DNA of 64,000 nt from assembly GCF_001295795.1 (NCBI RefSeq), contig NZ_LJHY01000071.1, forward strand, positions 1 to 64,000, given 5' to 3'. A program made the translations under genes and the position numbers. A model generated the notes under the pieces. The model did not search any database and was not told the DNA's origin. It saw nothing but the letters and a program-made list of their open reading frames with translations. This document shows positions 53,101 to 61,022 of this stretch, one piece after another. Position 1 is the stretch's first letter; the number at the start of each line of letters is the position of its first letter. Source of the DNA: Novosphingobium sp. AAP83 (GTDB lineage: Bacteria; Pseudomonadota; Alphaproteobacteria; Sphingomonadales; Sphingomonadaceae).

Positions 53101-54711
53101 ATGCTGATCACGCAGTCGTCGGGTGGTACACTTGACCTCGCTGGAATTGCAGGCGCAACATATCTACCTTCGGGCTCGATCCAGATTCCTGCACTCACAC
53201 CTGATGCCAATGGTGAATACCGGATCCCGGCAGCTTTGCTTACCCAACTAGGAACGACAGATGCGCAAGTCTTCCTGATCGTAGGCGGCCTCACGGTTGG
53301 TTCAACGCTGACCGGCACCATTGGTGCACGTCCGGGCAATCCCGTTGCCGAAGGCGTGTTCGTCCAGACCTTCAACGCCAGTGGCGTTGCAAACTCGACG
53401 GGTTTGAACATCACCGGCACCGTTCGTGCAGACACGATTTCCGGCAGCGACCAGAGCGATGTGCTGAGGGGCGATGCAGGCGATGACATTCTGACCGGTG
53501 GGGCCGGAGACGACATTATCAACGGCGGTGCAGGCACGGATGTTGCGGTTTATTCCGTTGCCCGCTCGCAGGCCGTGGTTACGCGCAATGCCAATGGCAC
53601 GCTGACAGTGGCAGCAGGGGCCGACGGGACTGATACGGTTGCAAACGTCGAGCAATTGCGGTTCAGCGACGGCACGTTCTCGTTCAAGTTTGCCAATACT
53701 GGCGGCGTGTTGGTGAATAACTTTGCGGTGGGGGCCGGTGGCTGGAGCAGCCAGAATTTGTTTCCCCGCCACATTGCCGATGTGAACGGCGACGGATTCA
53801 ACGACATTGTCGGGTTCGGTTTTGCCGGGGTGCTGGTGTCGTTTGGCGCGGCCAATAACAGCTTCACTGCCGCCACGCTCAAGGTCGGGAACTTTGGCCA
53901 GACAGCGGGCTGGACAAGCAACAACCAATTCCATCGCGAACTGGCCGACGTTAACGGCGATGGCCGTGCCGACATTGTCGGATTCGGCTTTGCGGGCACG
54001 CTGGTTTCGCTGGCACAGGCAGACGGGTCCTTCGCCACGCCCACTGTTGGTGTGAACAACTTTGGCAGCACGCAAGGCTGGAGCACGCAGGACGGCTTTG
54101 CCCGCACCATGGGCGACGTGAATGGTGACGGTAAGGCCGATATCATCGGTTTCGGTTCTGCCGGAGCGCTGGTCTCGCTCGGCAGGGGTGACGGCACGTT
54201 CCAGAACGCCACGTTGGCCGTAAGCAACTTTGGCGTGGCGCAAGGCTGGACCAGCGACAACCAGTTCCATCGCGCCGTGGCCGATGTGAATGGCGATGGC
54301 TTTGACGATATCATCGGCTTCGGTCAGGCAGGCACGCTTGTTGCGTTGTCCAACGGCAACGGTACCTTTGGCGCTGCCAAACTCGCACTGGACAATTTCG
54401 GCAGAGTGCAAGGATGGGCGACACAAGACGGCTTTGCGCGCACTGTTGCCGATATCAACAATGACGGCTTTGCCGATCTGGTCGGCTTCGGTTTTGCAGG
54501 AACGCTGGTTGCCTATGGCAAGGCAGACGGAACCTTTGGCGCGGCCAACTTCGACGTTGCAAACTTTGGTGCCAACCAGGGGTGGAACAGCAACGCCACA
54601 TTCCACCGCGAAATCGCCGACATCAACAACGACGGGTTCAATGATATCGTCGGCTTCGGCTTTGCAGGCGTCTTGGCGAGCTTTAATGTCGGGGGCGATG
54701 TCCTGCTCTGA
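50158..54711 (+). CDS. Giant RTX/VCBS-repeat exoprotein with three tandem nested units
   Basis: A 1517-aa extracellular repeat protein (counted from 50158). Three tandem units of about 355 aa (about residues 12-366, 367-724 and 725-1081) are followed by RTX nonapeptides (GGAGDDIIN type, about 1085-1130), a domain with VEQLRFSDG, and six C-terminal repeats of about 58 aa with Ca-binding DVNGDGxxDIVGFG (about 1183-1514). The RTX block and lack of an N-terminal signal suggest type I secretion. Each 355-aa unit carries GGxxVxW...QRFAANG and QTFNASG elements of RTX adhesins, with a pair of Ig-like domains inserted. The ATG at 50158 has GGGGGA upstream; one at 50092 is possible but has no such site. 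Confidence 0.8.
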   Translation: MVNNALVPTVRLATRIDGGLAPGLSETDDGRSNVGMTALDGGGFVVHWLIDGGDIDGSASGLAVQRFAANGTKQGGVTVLQGLPEDLIKNQDDASYDLQALAGGGYVLTYSLELRSGGRFETYTSMTPFLNIAGRPASFFVQGAPANAGFVLNGVNNDLVRTSVSLTPDAFGQIQITQAILDQFGIDNRFFLQVTGLTSGQTANVSISVQEDVRYDLAAALVNVSTSSVVVNPGFGFIFSNSGRQETFHIDSALFTNGTGPSSVTMQITPTIDIGFNLTGIAGATRLADGTIQIDGVTADANGDYRIPSALLAQLGTADAQTVLIVGGLTVGSTLTATMGTRPATANPEGLFVQTFNASGVAIGAQSPRLDGGPAPVLFDTDGGRNNVGLTALDDGGYVVHWVIDDGDVNSSAGGLAVQRFAANGTQQGGVTVLQGLSQEVLNAPDISSYDLKALAGGGYALTYALGLESGGRGVQATAGGTGLTFGFNVVGRPSGFFVQSGPANASYALQGSGNNGASITVALTPDAFGRIQITQAILDQFSIDNRLVLLVTGLTQGQSVNVSILIEEDVRYDPAAALVDVPISSVASASGRGGILTLSGRPEVFSIDSATFANGTGPSSVTMVFTPATDIGFNLTGIPGATRLPSGTIQITGLTPDANGDYHVPAQLLAQLGTSDAQSALIVLGLAAGSTLNATIGSRPAIAIPEGLYVQTFNASGVATGALGPRIDNTSAPVLTNTDDGRFNVGMTALDDGGFVVHWLVDGNHIDGTASGLAVQRFAANGTKQGAVTVLQGLSPDLLNSLDVLSYDLQALAGGGYALTYSLEPESGGRYATVTATVPNETIFLVVAGRPEALFFDSPPANARFALVGVGNGGAQQTVALTPDAFGRVQITQSILDQFGIDNRMNLQITGLNQGQSVGVFIESQQDLSYSQTAALVDVPTSTTVLPNGFGFIATTSGRAETFQIDSASYANGTGPTSVGMLITQSSGGTLDLAGIAGATYLPSGSIQIPALTPDANGEYRIPAALLTQLGTTDAQVFLIVGGLTVGSTLTGTIGARPGNPVAEGVFVQTFNASGVANSTGLNITGTVRADTISGSDQSDVLRGDAGDDILTGGAGDDIINGGAGTDVAVYSVARSQAVVTRNANGTLTVAAGADGTDTVANVEQLRFSDGTFSFKFANTGGVLVNNFAVGAGGWSSQNLFPRHIADVNGDGFNDIVGFGFAGVLVSFGAANNSFTAATLKVGNFGQTAGWTSNNQFHRELADVNGDGRADIVGFGFAGTLVSLAQADGSFATPTVGVNNFGSTQGWSTQDGFARTMGDVNGDGKADIIGFGSAGALVSLGRGDGTFQNATLAVSNFGVAQGWTSDNQFHRAVADVNGDGFDDIIGFGQAGTLVALSNGNGTFGAAKLALDNFGRVQGWATQDGFARTVADINNDGFADLVGFGFAGTLVAYGKADGTFGAANFDVANFGANQGWNSNATFHREIADINNDGFNDIVGFGFAGVLASFNVGGDVLL

Positions 54712-54877
54712 CCCGCTTGGTCCACCAGCCTGCACCCATTGCTTGCGATCAGACTATGATCTTTCTGAGATTCATACTCTGATCGCTAGCGCGTGTGCTT
54801 TCGCTATGCCCGTGTAGCAGACGAACCATATACTTGTGTGGCGGAGCGCGACAGCGTGATAACAAATATCAAGAGAG

Positions 54878-54953
<76 letters not shown>

Positions 54954-55065
54954 ACTGCCATCCGGCATTCCCGTTCGGGAGCAGTTCCCTTAGCGTTTTT
55001 CTGGACCCTGCCAAGCCCCAATTTTGCTTTTGTGCAACCACGTCGCACTTTGCGTCCAAGCAGGA

Positions 55066-56184
55066 TCAGGAAAGGCTGCGGGGGGCAACGCGGTTCCAGC
55101 GCTCTACGGCCATGATGGTGCCGATACAGATCATGTTGGTCATCATCGAAGAGCCGCCATGGCTCATCCACGGCAAGGGGATGCCGACCACGGGCGCAAG
55201 GCCCATGACCATCATCAGATTGATGCACATGTAGAAAAAGATCGTCATCGTCATGCCAGAGGCCAGCAGGCGCGGGAAACGCTCGGGCGAATCCAGCGCC
55301 ACTTTAAGGCCCCAACGATAAATCAGGCCGAACACGGCAAAGACGAACAGTCCGCCGATCATGCCCCATTCCTCGATCATCGTTGAAAAGACAAAATCGG
55401 TGTGCGATTCGGGCAGATAGTTCAGGTGGCTTTGCGAGCCGTCGCCAAAGCCTTTGCCGAAAAAGCCGCCCGAGCCGATGGCGATTTTCGACTGGGTAAT
55501 GTGATAGCCCGTGCCCAGAGGATCGCTTTCGGGATCAAGGAACACCAGCACGCGGTTGCGCTGATAGCCGTGCAGCAGGGTAAAGAACGCCAGCGGCGCG
55601 ATCATAAGTGCCGCCGCTCCTGCACCGAGAAACCAGCGTAGTGGCAAACCGGCAAGGAACATGATCACCACCGCGCCGAACGTGATCGAAAGGCCTGTCC
55701 CTAGATCAGGCTGGAGCATTACCAGGCCCGCCGGAACGCCGAGAAGGACACCCGCTGTGCCAAGTGCCCGCCAGTTTTGGGTTTCGCCCACTGGTAGCAC
55801 GGAATAATACCACGACAGCACGAGTACAATGCCGGGTTTCATCAACTCTGACGGCTGCAAGTTCATGAAACCGAGGTTAAGCCAGCGCTGGCTGCCTTTG
55901 CCGATCCCGCCGATCAGTTCGACAAGGATCAGGAGCAGGCAGAGCACGACATAACCTGGGACTGCCATTTTCCGGAACAAGTCTTGCGGCAGGCGGGCGA
56001 TGACCATGGCCATGACCAAAAAGACCGAAAAGCGCACGATGTGTGACAGTGACCAGGTTTCGAACCGACCGCCAGCGGCGGAATAGAGCACAGCTGCGCC
56101 GAACCCGACAAGCGCCATTAAAGGGAGTAGTACGCCCCATGGCTGACGCGCAATCGCGGCGGGAATGTAGGCGCGTGGCATCAA
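55066..56184 (-). CDS. rodA: Rod-shape-determining protein RodA
   Basis: RodA is the SEDS-family peptidoglycan glycosyltransferase of the elongasome. The 372-aa protein has about ten hydrophobic segments and SEDS motifs: NLQPSELMKPGIVLVLSWYY, QPDLGTGLSITFGAVVI, an ESHTDFVFSTMIEEWGMIGG segment that is the catalytic-loop signature, and a terminal MSHGGSSMMTNMICIG. Its start overlaps the mrdA stop by 4 bases. It is the last gene of the mre/mrd operon. Confidence 0.97.
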   Translation of the reverse strand: MMPRAYIPAAIARQPWGVLLPLMALVGFGAAVLYSAAGGRFETWSLSHIVRFSVFLVMAMVIARLPQDLFRKMAVPGYVVLCLLLILVELIGGIGKGSQRWLNLGFMNLQPSELMKPGIVLVLSWYYSVLPVGETQNWRALGTAGVLLGVPAGLVMLQPDLGTGLSITFGAVVIMFLAGLPLRWFLGAGAAALMIAPLAFFTLLHGYQRNRVLVFLDPESDPLGTGYHITQSKIAIGSGGFFGKGFGDGSQSHLNYLPESHTDFVFSTMIEEWGMIGGLFVFAVFGLIYRWGLKVALDSPERFPRLLASGMTMTIFFYMCINLMMVMGLAPVVGIPLPWMSHGGSSMMTNMICIGTIMAVERWNRVAPRSLS

Positions 56185-58277
56185 GGTTGCCCCTGCACGG
56201 TTGGTTGCGGCGCTGTGGGTAACTGCGCCGGTGTGGCGGCAGGTTGTGTTGAGGGCGGAGCCGAGACGGGTTCGGGCGGCGGAGCGGCGGCGTCTGTCTG
56301 GACATTGGCAGGGGCGCTATCGGGCTTGCGCGCTTGCTCCACCTGCTCGGTCAGCGCTTCATCATCGGGTAAGGGCTTGGGCGCGCTGGCACCAAATTGG
56401 GCCGCAAAACTGTTATAACGTCGGGCCATGCGCTGCTGCACGTTGCCGCCCCATTGTTTTTCAAATTCATCCAGCACGGCCATCGCTTTGTCCGGTGCAA
56501 AGATATAGGTCATGACGTCGCGGGCGATGGGATAGGCTGCGCCCGAGCCGCCACCATGTTCAATGACCACTGCGCAAGCGTATTTGGGCTTGTCGAACGG
56601 GGCAAAGGCGATGAAGTGGCCGTGATCGCGGTACTTCCATGCGCCGCTTTTGCCATTGGCAACATTGAGGCCAACGACTTGCGCGGTCCCGGTCTTGCCT
56701 GCCATCAGCACGTTTTCAACCGGCAGTCGGGCGCGTCCGGCGGTGCCCCGCCCGTTGACCACTTCGCTCATCGCCGCATGAATGTAATCAAGATGGTCCT
56801 GCCGGAAACCCATCGATTTGACCGGCGGCGCGTTGCGATCGAGCACCAGACGCGGCATCACCTCGCGGCCCGATGCAATGCGCGATGCCATCACCGCCTG
56901 TTGCAGCGGGTTGACCAGCATATAGCCCTGACCGATCGTGGCGTTTACCGTATCGTAAAGCGCCCATTCCTTTTGATACTTGCGCATCTTCCATGCCGGA
57001 TCTGGCACAGTGCCATAGGATTGTCCGGCATAGGGCATCGGGAATTCCTGCCCCAGACCCAGCCTGCGCGCCATGGTGGCGATCACGTCCATGCCCAACT
57101 GTTGGGCGAAGTGATAGAAATAGACGTCGCAAGACTGGTAAATAGCCTTGGCCATATCCACCGTGCCGTGGCCGCGCCGGTTCCAGCAGTGGAACACGCG
57201 ATTACCAACGCGCAAACCGCCGCTGCACCCCACGCTGGCGCTAGGGTCAAGTCCGGCTTCCAAGAAGGCCATTGCTACCATCGGCTTTACCGTGGAGCCG
57301 GGCGGATAGAGCCCGCGCAGCACTTTGTTGCGCAAGGGCACATGATCGTCTTCGGACAGCATCTTCCATTCGATGCGGCCAATACCATCGGAAAAGCTGT
57401 TCGGGTCAAAGCTGGGCATCGAAGCCATGGCCAGCACGTCGCCGGTCTCGCAGTCCATTACCACAACCGAACCGGATTCAAGCCCGATACGGCGCGCGGC
57501 ATAGTCTTGCAGGCCGGCATTGATGGTAAGCTGGATAGGTTTACCCGGCACATCTTCGCGCGTGCCAAGATCGCGCACGATCCGTCCTGAAGCGGTGGCT
57601 TCCACCCGGCGCGCACCCGGCACACCGCGCAAGCGCGTTTCGAAGTGCTTTTCCAGCCCGTCCTTGCCGATTTTGAAGCCGGGCGTGATCAGCAGCGGAT
57701 TGCGCTCTTTCTCGTAATCTTCGGCTGACGCTGCACCAACATAGCCCAGCAGATGGCCCACCGCCGCACCGGCCGGATAGAATCGCGAATAGCCGCGCTG
57801 CGGGATGACACCGGGAAGTTCAGGCAGGCGCACGGAGACGGCAGCGAATTTGTCCCAGTCAAGGTTTGAGGCGACTTCGACGGGCTGGAAACCGCGCGCC
57901 TTGTCAAGCTTGTCGCGAATGTCGCGCACGCGATCCGGTTGAAGGTTCAGCAAGCTTGTTAGCGTCGCCATTGTGCGATCGGGATTGCTCACACGGTCGG
58001 GAATAAGATCGACGCGGAAATCGGCGCGATTGGCCGCCAATGCATTGCCGAAACGGTCCAGCACCCAACCACGCCTTGGCGGAATCAGGGTAAGGTTGAC
58101 GCGATTGCTTTCCGACTCAGCCTGGTATTTTTCGTTCTGTGCGACTGCGAGATAGCCGAGCCGCGTGGCCAGCAATACGCCAACACCGGCTTGCAGCGAG
58201 CCTAACACGAATGTGCGTCGCTCAAACCTGTGGGTCAGGATTGCCGATGTCATCGGCAGACGCGAATTCAGTTTCAT
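56181..58277 (-). CDS. mrdA: Penicillin-binding protein 2
   Basis: PBP2 is the class B transpeptidase that cross-links peptidoglycan during elongation. The 698-aa protein has an N-terminal membrane anchor (RRTFVLGSLQAGVGVLLATR), a dimerisation domain, and the transpeptidase motifs SxxK in YPPGSTVKPMVAM, an SxN motif around QSCDVYFYHFAQQ and the KTG of MAGKTGTAQV. A Pro/Ala-rich C-terminal tail is typical of alphaproteobacteria. Overlaps mreD and rodA by 4 bases on either side. Confidence 0.96.
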   Translation of the reverse strand: MKLNSRLPMTSAILTHRFERRTFVLGSLQAGVGVLLATRLGYLAVAQNEKYQAESESNRVNLTLIPPRRGWVLDRFGNALAANRADFRVDLIPDRVSNPDRTMATLTSLLNLQPDRVRDIRDKLDKARGFQPVEVASNLDWDKFAAVSVRLPELPGVIPQRGYSRFYPAGAAVGHLLGYVGAASAEDYEKERNPLLITPGFKIGKDGLEKHFETRLRGVPGARRVEATASGRIVRDLGTREDVPGKPIQLTINAGLQDYAARRIGLESGSVVVMDCETGDVLAMASMPSFDPNSFSDGIGRIEWKMLSEDDHVPLRNKVLRGLYPPGSTVKPMVAMAFLEAGLDPSASVGCSGGLRVGNRVFHCWNRRGHGTVDMAKAIYQSCDVYFYHFAQQLGMDVIATMARRLGLGQEFPMPYAGQSYGTVPDPAWKMRKYQKEWALYDTVNATIGQGYMLVNPLQQAVMASRIASGREVMPRLVLDRNAPPVKSMGFRQDHLDYIHAAMSEVVNGRGTAGRARLPVENVLMAGKTGTAQVVGLNVANGKSGAWKYRDHGHFIAFAPFDKPKYACAVVIEHGGGSGAAYPIARDVMTYIFAPDKAMAVLDEFEKQWGGNVQQRMARRYNSFAAQFGASAPKPLPDDEALTEQVEQARKPDSAPANVQTDAAAPPPEPVSAPPSTQPAATPAQLPTAPQPTVQGQP

Positions 58278-58825
58278 AGCCGTTTGAGCGGCAACAACCG
58301 CACGCGATCAAGCAGGGCAATGATACCGGCTGTCACGGGGAAAAACAGCACCGAAATCAGCACTTGGGGAAGAATGACAAAGGGCAGGGGATAGCCGGTG
58401 ACGAGGCCTGCCAAAGCCGCCCCTGCCAAGAGGTAACCGGTGGTCAGCAAGCTCGCGGCGAGCCAGTCCTGCGCGAAGCTGCGCCACAAAAAGCGCTCGT
58501 CAATCAGTTCCATCGCCAGCATCGATAGCGACCACAGCAGGATGCCGGAACCAAATATCTGTCCAGAGTAGAGATCGTCAAAAAAGCCCAGCGGCAGGCC
58601 TGCCCAGACCGGTAGAAGGCCAGGGCGCATCATGCGCCAGCCCAGCAACATCAGATAAGACAGCGGAGGCACGATCGGCGCAGAGGCAATGATCGGCGAA
58701 AAGCTGACCATAGATGCAAGGATGATTGTCAGCCATGGCAGGCCAATTGCAAGCGCGGGCAGGGGTTCACGGTTGATCCGCTTGCGGACGGCATCAGGGC
58801 CAGCTGCAATGTTTTTCCAGGTCAC
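58274..58825 (-). CDS. mreD: Rod-shape-determining protein MreD
   Basis: A 183-aa inner-membrane protein of the elongasome with about five hydrophobic segments. The family signatures are the central PGLLPVWAGLPLGFFDDLYSGQIFGSG and the terminal FPVTAGIIALLDRVRLLPLKR. It lies between mreC (4-base overlap) and mrdA (4-base overlap), the standard order. Sequence identity in MreD is usually low, so the order is the main support. Confidence 0.92.
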   Translation of the reverse strand: MTWKNIAAGPDAVRKRINREPLPALAIGLPWLTIILASMVSFSPIIASAPIVPPLSYLMLLGWRMMRPGLLPVWAGLPLGFFDDLYSGQIFGSGILLWSLSMLAMELIDERFLWRSFAQDWLAASLLTTGYLLAGAALAGLVTGYPLPFVILPQVLISVLFFPVTAGIIALLDRVRLLPLKRL

Positions 58826-59727
58826 GGCGTTTCAGCAACGAGGCTTTCGCCGTCCTTGGCGATCTGTTCAAGCTGGGCGGCAGCTTGGGCCTGATAGCTC
58901 GGCTCGACGATAACGTATTCGTTGTTTGCAGGATCAGCGGCAAGGTAGCCGGTTGCGCCATCGCGGTGCGGGTTTGTAGCGATGGCTACAGGGATTCCCG
59001 GTGGATAGAGCCCACCCGAACCTGAAGTGACGAAAACATCGCCCTTCTTCACCGGATTGACGCCCATGTTGATCAGGCGGATATCGATGCGTCCGTTTGA
59101 CGCGCCCTGCACGAAGGCGGTAAGTCCATCACTGGCGCGGCGCACGGGCACGACGTTTTCAGGGTCGGTTATCAAAAGCACCCGCGCTGTATCAGGCCCG
59201 ACTTCGACCACGCGTCCGATCAGGCCGGATGCGGCGCGAACGGGGAAGCCCGGCTTCACACCTTCATTCGATCCTGCATCGATAATCGCAAAGCGCCGCG
59301 TGCTGGAGGAGGTCGAGCCAATAAGGTGGACTGTTGCCACCGGTTTGCGTTCCGGATCAACGATTTCGAGCAGCGCTTTCAACCGGCGGTTTTCATCTTG
59401 AATGGCTTGCATCGAAACCGCGTTTGCGCGCGCGGCATCCACTTCGCGGCGCAAATCGGTGTTTTGCTGACCTGCGTTGAAATAGGCCCCGATGGCACCG
59501 AATACCGACTGGCTGGTGGCGCGGCCCTTTGCGCTGGCTTTGCCCATCGGCCTTGCAACCTCGGCTGCGGAACTGCGGGCAAAGGAGAAGGCGTCCGGTT
59601 GGATCAGCGAGACGGCAAGCACGGTGATCCCCGCCACGACGCCAAGCAAGGCGATAACGTAGCCGGTAAAAATCCCGTATTGCGCCCTGCGCGAATAGCC
59701 CGGGCGCCGGTCCTGCGACCGCGCCAT
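58822..59727 (-). CDS. mreC: Rod-shape-determining protein MreC
   Basis: MreC links MreB to the periplasmic cell wall machinery. The 301-aa protein has a short cytoplasmic start, one transmembrane helix (GYVIALLGVVAGITVLAVSL), a coiled-coil region and two beta-domains (VIGSTSSSTRRFAIIDAGSN-like and VKKGDVFVTSGSGGLYPPGIP). It follows mreB by 59 bases and overlaps mreD by 4 bases. Confidence 0.94.
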   Translation of the reverse strand: MARSQDRRPGYSRRAQYGIFTGYVIALLGVVAGITVLAVSLIQPDAFSFARSSAAEVARPMGKASAKGRATSQSVFGAIGAYFNAGQQNTDLRREVDAARANAVSMQAIQDENRRLKALLEIVDPERKPVATVHLIGSTSSSTRRFAIIDAGSNEGVKPGFPVRAASGLIGRVVEVGPDTARVLLITDPENVVPVRRASDGLTAFVQGASNGRIDIRLINMGVNPVKKGDVFVTSGSGGLYPPGIPVAIATNPHRDGATGYLAADPANNEYVIVEPSYQAQAAAQLEQIAKDGESLVAETP

Positions 59728-59786
59728 CCGTTCACCCCTTCAAGCCGGCTCCGTTCTGGAGCCGCATTGCAACCCGTTATAAGCGA

Positions 59787-60833
59787 TCAAGCGGTGGTTA
59801 GCACGCCGCGATAAATCGGATCTTCCATCGCACGGCCCGTGCCCAGCGCTACGCACGAAAGCGGATCTTCGGCAACGCTAACCGGGAGGCCGGTCTCTTC
59901 GCGCAGATGCTCGTCCAAACCGCGAATCAGTGCACCGCCACCGGTAAGCACGATGCCCTGATCGACGATGTCTGCGGCCAGTTCCGGCGCGGTGTTTTCC
60001 AGCGCGATACGCACACCTTCGACAATCGCGCCGATGGGTTCGGACAGTGCTTCGGCCACATTGGCCTGTGTGATCGTGATTTCCTTGGGCACGCCGTTCA
60101 CAAGGTCGCGGCCCTTGATGGCGATTGTTTCACCCACACCATCAGCAGGGACGGTGGCGATGCCATATTCCTTCTTGATGCGTTCTGCGGTGCCTTCGCC
60201 AATCAACAGGTTGTGATGGCGGCGAACGTAGGAAACGATGGCTTCGTCCATCTTGTCACCGCCGACGCGCACCGAGGTGGTGTAGGCGAGGCCGCGTAGC
60301 GAGAGCACGGCGACTTCGGTCGTACCGCCGCCGATATCGACGACCATCGAGCCGATGGGCTCGGTGACGGGCATATCGGCACCGATCGCCGCAGCCATCG
60401 GTTCGAGAATCAGGTAAACTTGGCTGGCTCCGGCGTTGCTGGCAGCATCGCGGATCGCGCGCTTTTCAACCGATGTGGCGCCCGAGGGCACGCAGATCAC
60501 GATTTCAGGGAAGCGCAGCAGGCTTTTTGATCCATTCACCTTGCGGATGAAGTGCTTGATCATTTCTTCGGCCACTTCGATATCGGCAATCACGCCATCG
60601 CGAAGCGGGCGGATCGCTTCGATGTTGTCAGGCGTTTTGCCCATCATCATCTTGGCGTCATCGCCCACGGCCTTGACCCGCTTGATGCCGTTGATCGTCT
60701 CGATAGCTACGACCGAAGGCTCGTTCAAAACAATGCCGCGATCCTGCACGTAAACCAGCGTGTTGGCCGTGCCGAGATCGATCGCAATGTTCTGCGAACC
60801 GAATTTGAAGAATCGCGAAAAGATCGAAGCCAT
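59787..60833 (-). CDS. mreB: Rod-shape-determining protein MreB
   Basis: The bacterial actin that directs lateral cell-wall synthesis. It is 348 aa from the ATG at 60833, where the N-terminal FKFGSQNIAIDLGTANTLVYV (nucleotide site phosphate 1) begins; the frame extends well upstream but that part is antisense to mutL. Other actin motifs are SMVVDIGGGTTEVAVLSLRG and the C-terminal VDQGIVLTGGGALIRGLDE. First gene of mreB-mreC-mreD-mrdA-rodA, divergent from mutL across 189 bases. Confidence 0.97.
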   Translation of the reverse strand: MASIFSRFFKFGSQNIAIDLGTANTLVYVQDRGIVLNEPSVVAIETINGIKRVKAVGDDAKMMMGKTPDNIEAIRPLRDGVIADIEVAEEMIKHFIRKVNGSKSLLRFPEIVICVPSGATSVEKRAIRDAASNAGASQVYLILEPMAAAIGADMPVTEPIGSMVVDIGGGTTEVAVLSLRGLAYTTSVRVGGDKMDEAIVSYVRRHHNLLIGEGTAERIKKEYGIATVPADGVGETIAIKGRDLVNGVPKEITITQANVAEALSEPIGAIVEGVRIALENTAPELAADIVDQGIVLTGGGALIRGLDEHLREETGLPVSVAEDPLSCVALGTGRAMEDPIYRGVLTTA

Positions 60834-61022
60834 CAGAAAATCCGTAAATAAACTGCGGTTTGGCGCACGGGCACGCGCCAGACCCCTCCAGAATGTGCGC
60901 CCGGGAAGGTGGCTCACTAGCAGGGGTTTTCGGTAAAACCCATAGGCTTGTGTGCGATTGGATGGATAACTTTTCCGCTTGTCTCGAAAAAAGGCAGGTT
61001 CGACGCTAAGGATACCCCGAAT

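Noticed and set aside
50191..53402. Long tandem repeats considered as a possible CRISPR or satellite array
   Set aside because: The units are about 1.07 kb, diverged and in frame; they are protein repeats, not DNA spacers.
53302..54735. 477-aa minus-strand frame opposite the exoprotein C-terminus
   Set aside because: Its internal repeats arise from the sense-strand VCBS-like repeats. No recognisable protein features.
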